Assembly (NCBI RefSeq): GCF_024166365.1
Contig: NC_064834.1
Coordinates: 53,610,001-53,674,000, forward strand
DNA from: Elephas maximus indicus
Taxonomy: Eukaryota > Chordata > Mammalia > Proboscidea > Elephantidae
Length of the DNA: 64,000 nucleotides
Direction of reading: 5' to 3'
Of this stretch, positions 26,701-35,700 are shown piece by piece. The translations under genes were made by a program, and so were the position numbers. Every line of letters starts with the position of its first letter. The stretch's first letter is position 1. Below the pieces are notes generated by a model. It was not told where the DNA came from, did no database searches, and saw only the letters and a program-made list of their open reading frames with translations.

Positions 26701-29700
26701 TACACTGCTGGTGGGAATGTAAAATGGAACAACCACTTTGGAAATCAATTTGGCGCTTCCTTAAAAAGCTAGAAATAGAAGTACCATATGATCCAACAAT
26801 TCCACTCCTTGGAATATATCCTAGAGAAATAAGAGCCATCACACGAACATATATGCACACCCATGTTCACTGCAGCACCGTTCACAACAGCAAAAAGATG
26901 GAAACAATCTAGGTGCCCATCAATGGACTGATGGATAAACGAATTATGGTATAGTCACACAATGGAGCACTACACAACAATAAAGAACAACAATAAATTT
27001 GCGAAACATCTCATAACATGGATGAATCTGGAAGGCAGTCACAAAAGGACAAATACTGTATAAAACCACTATTATAAGAGCTCAAAAAAAGGTTTAAACA
27101 CAGAAAACATTCTTTGATGGTTACGAGGGTGGGGAAGCAGGGGGAGGGGTATTCACTAACTAGATAGTAGACAAGAATTATCTTAGGTGAGGGGAAGGAC
27201 AACACACAATACAGGGGAAGTCAGCACAACTGAACTAAACCAAAATCTAAGAAGTTTCCTGAATACGACCAAACACTTCAAGGGACAGAGTAGCGGGGGC
27301 GGGGGTCTGGGGGCCAAGGTTTCAGCGGACTTCTAAGTCAATTGGCATTAACAAAGTTTATTAAGAAAATGTCCCACATCCCACTTTTGTGAGTGGTGTC
27401 TGGGGTATTAAAAGCTAGCAAGCAGCCATCTAAGATGCATCAGTTGGTCCCAAACCACCAGGAGCAAAGAAGAATGAAGAACACCAAAGACACAGGAAAA
27501 TATGAGCCCAAGAGACAGAAAAGGCCACATAAACTGGAGACTTCATCAGCCTGAGACCAGAAGAACTACAGGGTGCCCAGCTACCACCGATGACCACCCT
27601 AACAGGGAATACAACAAAGAGACCCTGATGGAACAGGAGAAAAATGGGGTGCAGAGCTTAAATTCTAGTAAAAAGATCAGACTTAATGGTCTGATTGAGA
27701 CTGGAGCAACCCCAGAAGATATGACCCCTGGATTCTCTGTTAGCCCAGAACTAAAACCATTCCCAAAGCCAACTCTTCAGACAAAGATTAGACTCGATTA
27801 TAAGGCATAAGATGATACTCATGAAGAGAGTGCTTCTTAGCTCAAGTAGATACGTAAGACTAAATGGGCAGCTCCTGTCCAGAGGTGAAATAAGAAAGCA
27901 AAAACGTACAGGAGCTGGTTGAGTGGACACGGGAAATCTGGGGTAGAAAGGAGGAGTGTGCTGTCACATTATAGGGAGAGTAACTAGAGTCACATAACAA
28001 TGTGTGTATAAATTTTTGTATGAGAAACTAACTTGAATTGTAAACTTTCACTTAAAGCACAATGAAAAATAAATAAACATCAATCCCTAGAAAAGGATAT
28101 CATGGTGGGTAAGTGAAAATGAGGAAAACCCTCAATGCAATGGACTGACACAACAATGAAGATGACACAGGACCAAGCAACGTTTAGCTCTGTTTCAATG
28201 TTTAGTTCTGTTAGCAACTAACAACAACAACTAGGTACTAAACTCTTGTTTGTTTACAATTGAATATTCATAAATTTTTCTTGTAACCTAACCACTATAC
28301 GGATTCTTTGGCACATAAACAGATTTTAAGTGACAGAACAGTAGCTCGTTTTCCAAAGTTCACATTATGAACAACATTCACTTACGATAGTGTCTTAATG
28401 ACACTGTAAATCATATATCTGATAAGGGACTTATATCCAGAATATATAAAAACTCTTACAACTCAGCAATAAAAAGGCAGTCCAATCTAAAAATGGGCAA
28501 AGGATTTGAAAAGATATTTCTTTAAAAAAGACATACGAATGGCCAGTAAGCACATAAAAAGATATTTAACATCATTAGTCATTATGGAAATGCAAATCAA
28601 AACTGCAATGAAATACCACTTCACATCCACTAAACAGGCTAAAATTAAAAAAAAAAAAGACAATAACGTGCTGGTGAGGATTTGAAAAAATCAGAACCTT
28701 CATACATTGCCGATGGAATTACACAAAATGGTGCAGCCACTTTGGAAAATGGCTTGGCAGTTCCTCAAATGTCAAAAAGAGTTACCATACAGCCAATAAT
28801 TCCACTCCTAGGTATATATTCAAGAAAATTCAAAACACACGTCTACACAAAAACTTATACACAAAAATGTTCATAGCAGTATTATTTATAATAACCAAAA
28901 AAGTATAAACAACCCAAATGTCCATCAACTGATGTATGGATAAACAAAAAGTACTATACATAGCCATGCAATTGAATATTATTTGACAATAAAAAGGGAT
29001 GAAATATTGATACATCCTACAACAAGGATGAACCTTAAAAACATTTTGTCAACTAAAAGCAGTCAGACACAGAAGGCCACATATTGTATGATTACATTTA
29101 TCTGAGATGTTGGGAATAGGCAAATCAAGAGACATAAAGTAGATTAGCAGCTGCCTGGAGCTGCCGAGGGAATGGGGAATAACTTCTAATAGGTACAGGT
29201 TTTCTTTAGGGGGTGATGAAAATGTTCTGAAGTTAGAGAACGGTAAACATACTAAAAACTATTAATTGAATTGCACACTTTAAAAGGATGAATTGTATGT
29301 GAATTACATATCAATAAAACTAGTTTTTTAAAGATAGTTTAAGTCACTGTGTTAAATCAAAAAACTTAAAGTTTAGAACTAAAGATACCCTTGCATATTA
29401 ACTTGCTATATTTTACTTATATTTATAAATGTTTTTGAGAATGTATGATCAAATGATACAAATGATAAACAAAACTGCTCAGTCTTTATCCTGCAGGAAA
29501 AGGATGCCTAAATTCAAATTTGAATTCGGAAATTTCCCTTTATTCAGATAAGCCAAGCCTGCAAAATATTCAATGTGATGCCAGATTCAATCATCTAATT
29601 CTGAGTCCAAATCTTTTTGTACATCTAACTGTCTGCAGATGGTATCCATGAACAGCTGTCAGAAGCAGCCATTCACAGGCACATCTGCAGCTGAGGCCTC

Positions 29701-32700
29701 ACCTTCATGCACAGCTCTGCCTTATCAAAGCCCATCAGCATGTTGATAATGTCAAACCCAGAGGTAGACTTATTCTTCTGATGAACTCCTCGAATGAGTG
29801 CACACAAGGTCTGCAGAGATGAGAGAAAGAATTCTTTCCAGAGAGGAAATCTCAAAATTAGAAAGACACTGGATCTGTAGCCTCATATTGCAACCTCACA
29901 ACTTACCTCTTAGACAGCTGACATTTTAATTTCTGTTGCTCTGAGCTCCAACACAGTCTGAGTCTTAATATGTGCATAATCCAGAAATTAAGAGAGAAAC
30001 AGCAACTGAGACTCCTAATATCCTCTTTTTTATTAATTTTTTTTGTCATTCTCTTTTTAAAAATTATACTGCAGACAAGGACTAGAAGGTGATATTCAAA
30101 ATTTAAAAACAGTTCTTGAGTTAGAATTATGGGATTAATGGTGTGTTCTTTTGTTTAAAATTAATTTTAGTATTTACATTACAACTTATCACTTTTAGTA
30201 ACTATATTTTTAAAAATTTAAAAAGTCATATACATCCCTATATGGTAACAGCCAGTTGCTTCAAATCTTAAATTCATTATAATCCCCATCTGCTACTTAC
30301 TAGCTGTGTGACCTTAAGCCAATCAGTAAACTTTTTTTCATAATTTTTACTGTATTTTAAGTGAAAGTTTACAAACCAAGTCAGTCTCTCACACAAAAAC
30401 CCATATACACCTTGCTACACACTCCCAATTACTCTCCCCCTAATGAGACAACCAACTCTCTCCCTCCACTCTCTCTTTTCGTGTCCATTTCGCCAGCTTC
30501 TAACCCCCTCCACCCTCTCATCTTCCCTCCAGGCAGGAGATGCCAACCTAGTCTCAAGTGTCCACCTGATCCAAGCAGCTCACTCCTCACCACCATCCCT
30601 TTCCAACCCATTGTCCAGTCCAATCCATGTCTGAATAGTTGGCTTTGGGAATGGTTCCTGTCCTGGGCCAACAGAAGGTCTGGGGGCCATGACCACTGGG
30701 GTCCTTCTAGTCTCAGTCAGACCATTAAGTCTGGTCTTATGAGAATTTGGGGTCTGCATCCCACTGCTCTCCTGCTCCTTCAGGGGTTCTCTGTTGTGTT
30801 CCCTGTCAGGGCTGTCATCGGTTGTAGCTGGGCACCATCTAGTTCTTCTGGTCTCAGGATGATGTAGTCACTGGTTCATGTGGCCCTTTCTGTCTCTTGG
30901 GCTCATAATTACCTTGTGTCCTCGGTGTTCTTCATTCTCCTTTGATCCAGGTGGGTTGAGGCCAATTGATGCATCTTAGATGGCTTCTTGCTAGCGTTTA
31001 AGACCCCAGATGCCACTCTTCAAAGTGGGATGCAGAATGTTTTCTTAATAGATTTCATTATGCCAATTGACTTAGACGTCCCCTGAAACCACGGTTCCCA
31101 GACCCCTGCCCCTGCTACGCTGGCCTTCGAAGCATTCAGTTTATTCAGGAAACTGCTTTGCTTTTGGTTTAGTCCAATTGTGCTGACCTTCCCTGTATTG
31201 TGTGCTCTCTTTCCCTTCATCTAAAGTAGTTCTTATCTACTATCTAATTAGTGAATACTCCTCTCCCACCCTCCCCCTCCCCCATCTCGTAACCACGAAA
31301 GAATGTTTTCTTCTCAGTTTAAACTATTTCTCAAGTTCTTATAATAGTGGTCTTATACAATATTTGTCCTTTTGCAACTGACTCATTTCACTCAGCATAA
31401 TGCCTTCCAGGTTCCTCCATGGTATGAAATGTTTCACAGATTCCTCACTCTTCTTTATCGATGTGTAGTATTCCGTTGTGTGAATATACCATAATTTATT
31501 TATCCATTCATCCATTGATGGGCATTTTGGTTGCTCCCATCTTTTTGCTACTGTAAACAGTGCTGCAATAAACATAAACAAGCACATATCTGTTCATGTA
31601 AAGGCTTTTATTTCTCTAGGATATATTCCAAGGAGTAGGATTGCTGGATCGTATGGTAGTTCTATTTCTAGCTTTTTAAGGAAGTGCCAAATCGATTTCC
31701 AAAGTGGTTGTACCATTTGACATTCCCACCAGCAGTGTAGAAGTGTTCCAGTCTTTCCACAACCTCTCCAACATTTATTCTTTTGTGTTTTTTGGATTAA
31801 TGCCAGCCTTGTTGGTATGAGATGAAATCTCATTGTAGTTTTGATCTGCATTTCTCTAATGGCTAATGATCATGAATATTTCCTCATATATCTGTTAGCT
31901 ACCTGAATGTCTTTAGTGAAGTGTCTATTTGTATCTTTTGCCCATTTTTTAATTAGGTCATTTGTTTTTTTGCAGTTGAGTTTTTGCAGTATCATGTAGA
32001 TTTTAGAGATCAGGTTCTGATCAGAAATGTCATAGCTAAAAACTTTTTCCCTGTCTGTAGGTAGTCTTTTTACTCTTTTGGTGAAGTCTTTGGGTGAGCG
32101 TAAGTGTTTGATTTTTAGGAGCTCCCAGTTATCTAGTTTTTCTTCTACATTCTTTATAATGTTTTGCATGCTGTTTATGCCATGTATTAGGGCTCCTAAC
32201 GTTGTCCCTATTTTTTTCTTCCATGGTCTTTATCGTTTTGGATTTTATATTTAGGTCTTTGATCCATTTTGAGTTTGTTTTTGTGCATGGAGTGAGGTAT
32301 GGGTCTTGTTTCATTTTTTTGCAGATGGATATCCAGTTATGCTAGCACCATTTGTTAAAAAGACAGTCTTTTCCCCACTTAACTGTTTTGGGGCCTTTGT
32401 CAAATATCAACTGCTCACATGTGGATGGATTTATGTCTGTATTCTCAATTCTGTTCCATTGGTCCATGTATCTGTTGTTGTACCAGTACCAGTCTGTTTT
32501 GACTACTGTGGCGGTACAATAGGTTCTCAAATCAGGTAAAGTAAGGCCTCCCACTTCGTTCTTCTTTTTCAGTAATGCCTTCTTTATCCGGGGCCTCTTT
32601 CCCTTCCATATGAAGTTGGTGATTTGTTTCTCCATCTCATTAAAGAATGTTGTTGGGATTTGGATTGGAATTGCATTAAATGTATAGATCGCTTTTGGTA

Positions 32701-35700
32701 GAATAGACATTTTTATAGTGTTAAGTCTTCCTATCCACAAGCAAGGTATGTTCTTTCACTTATGTAAGTCCAATCAGTAAACTTGTAATACCTTAGTTTT
32801 CTCATCTATAAAGTGAGAAGGACAAATAATAGAAACCAACTCATAGGGACACTATGAGGATTATGTGAGTTAATGCAGTAAAGCACTTGAACAGTTTCAA
32901 ACAGCCCCTGAACACACTTCCAGGAACTTTGTTAAGGCTCGAAAAGTGTTAACTGTAAAGACATTTATAATATCAGAATAATATACTATATTTTTTACGT
33001 AATAATAATGTAATATATTTTGGGGGGCCCAAGTGAGTGGCTTCAAGTCAATTCATTTCCACTGAACTAACAACATTTTACATTTCCTGCCCCCACAGGA
33101 GGCCACTGCAATTACTGGAAGTACAATTTCCAACTTTCATCCAGTCCCTACCACTGCGATGCTCACAATGTGGAACTTACTGCGTGAAAGGTTAACAAAG
33201 CCACAGGATAAACCTGGTCCATCTTTCTGGGACATCAACTCAAGAGGTAAATATTATTCCCATTCTATAGGTGAGAAAACTGAGGCTCACAAAGCAATTT
33301 GCTTAACCATTAAATTAGAAACCTAAACCCAATCTAACAAAAATTCCAATAAAATCCTTTATCTGCCATGGATTCTTCATATTTTAAACTTGTCAATAAC
33401 TGCCCAAAGTACAACATGGGCTATACTGAACCCATTAGACTATAAACTCTAGAAGCTTTATTCAACATTTATTCAACAATAATTTACTTCCAGAATGCCA
33501 ACTATACGCCAGACATTGTTCTATTCCCTAGAAATAAAGTACTAAATGAAACTATCAAAGTCGTTAATATACATATTCCCACCACCTAGCTCAATGCTTG
33601 GCACATTCAAGAAATAGTTGCTGAATGAATCTTACTCATGGTCATACCACTTACCACTAAGAACAGTGATTCTTAGTGGTTTTTGAGTTAAAAACCCTTT
33701 TCAGAATCTGACAAAAGCCCTCTCTCCAGAAAAAAATGGTCATATGCACATAAAATATCATACGTATGCACATAAAATATCATACATATGCACAAGGACT
33801 CCCCGAAACCTCAGATTAAGAACTCCTAATCTAGTGAGAAAATACTGTACTAAGAATCTCTTCAGGATTTTGCTGTAGACTAAGCACCTTTGCCTTAGTT
33901 TTTCTCTCTATATCTTCCTTTCCTCAAGTAAGAGGAAGAATTCTGTCAAACAATCTACCTTGGTGTTAGGTCAAATTATATAAACAGACAAGATTACTAC
34001 TATAAGCATCAATTTGTTTAAACCAAGTCAATGGCTAAAAACACATGGCATTAAATATTTGATGCAAGAGTGAAGAAAGAAAGAAAAAAGAAAAGAAAGT
34101 GGAGGGAGAGAGGAATGAGAAAAGGGAGGGAGGGAGGGGAGGGGGTAGGCCAGAAAAGAAGGAAACCTCCTATCTAAGGGCAATTCTAATTTCCTCAGGC
34201 TCCAACACATTCTGTTACAATTCCTTTCTCCTGTTAAACAAGACTTCCCCAGTCTCCCAGACTTGTACCTGCAATGCATTGACAACTCGAATTGGATGCT
34301 CCTCTCCCAGAGCCTGGATGCAGTGTTGAAATAAGCAATTAATATTGTCTTTGATCTTCATTAACTCCTCACCATCAAGAGATTCCAACTTGCCTTCTAA
34401 GTACTCTAAATTCACCTGCCAAGGAAACAACAAAGGCGTTAGTGCATTTTTAGTGTAGTACCCAGAACACATGAGAAGTTATAGGAGAAGAATATCAGTT
34501 ACCAGGAAAATCCACAGATGCCACCAAGTCTTACCTTCATGAGGAAGAGCTCCTCCCAAAACCGAGGACTGCATTTACTGGGGTCCTCTGTCTGAAATCA
34601 GAAGATAATCAAGTTTAACAACCCTAGCTATCACCGAAAGCATTAAATGTACATTTAGGAGGGTCATTATATAGTTGATCTTACCTTTCAAAATTAACTT
34701 CGAAAATGCCTAGTCATTCTAAACTGCCTTAGGGGGAAAGAAAACAAGTCTTTTTTTCAAACAGAAGACACTATGCATGAATACATATTCCCTGAACCAA
34801 AAATTACATAATGGTTCAAGGAATTACCCTCAAACTTTTCTCTTCTAGCAAGCAGTGAACCTAAACAACTAAATAAGTTAGTCCCATTGTGACATGCCCC
34901 CCCTTGCGTTTTTATGGTGTTCAATTTTCAAAGACCTTTTAAATACATTAAATACAGTGGCCTGGTGAGCCACGTAAGATGGATATTATTATCAACCCCC
35001 TTTTAGGAAAGAGGGTCCACAAAGTTAAGTGATGTGCCCAAGTGCAGGAGCCAAAACCCAGGTCACCTAAGTACTACAGCAATGGTTTTTATAACATCCT
35101 GTGTTGACTATTTCTATTTGTCCTCCTATATGTATTTGGAGCCCTGGTGGCATAGTGGTTAAGCGTTCAGGCTGCTAATCAAAAGGTTGGCAGTTCGAAT
35201 CCACCAGCTGCTTCCTGGAAACTCTATGGGGCAGTTCTACTCTGTCCTATAGGGTCGTTATGAGTCAGAATCAACCTGATGGCAACAGGTTTGGGTTTTT
35301 TTATGTTTAGTCCTCTATACTGAACCTTTATATGCTCTTTTCTTAATTCAAATTGGTCCAAATGATGAGCAAAATTATGCTACCAGGATCCAAAATTTCT
35401 TAGCAATAATTTTCAAATAGAAATTTTAGGAAGTCAGAAGTTTCTGGTTAACGGGTGAAATAAGAAAAGAGAATCCATACTTCATGGGAAGGTTAATGAT
35501 ATAAAATCAGTAGATCAACGGCCCACCATCACCTTACCTTGAGTTGACCTTTTTCAATTACTAACAAGAACTAATGTCTTCATTAATTAAGACCGCCTTA
35601 TCTAATAAGAAAATAATGTACTAAGAATCTTTAATTGAGGGTGGCATACAGGAGCATTACTATACAGACGCATCACTTCTGACCTTCTTATAAGGTCTTC

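Noticed and set aside
30361..30867. 168-codon plus-strand frame (and the similar ones at 5884-6195, 23659-24000, 56987-57304)
   Set aside because: All are the reverse complement of the L1 3' UTR. They recur because the UTR recurs, and there is no coding evidence.
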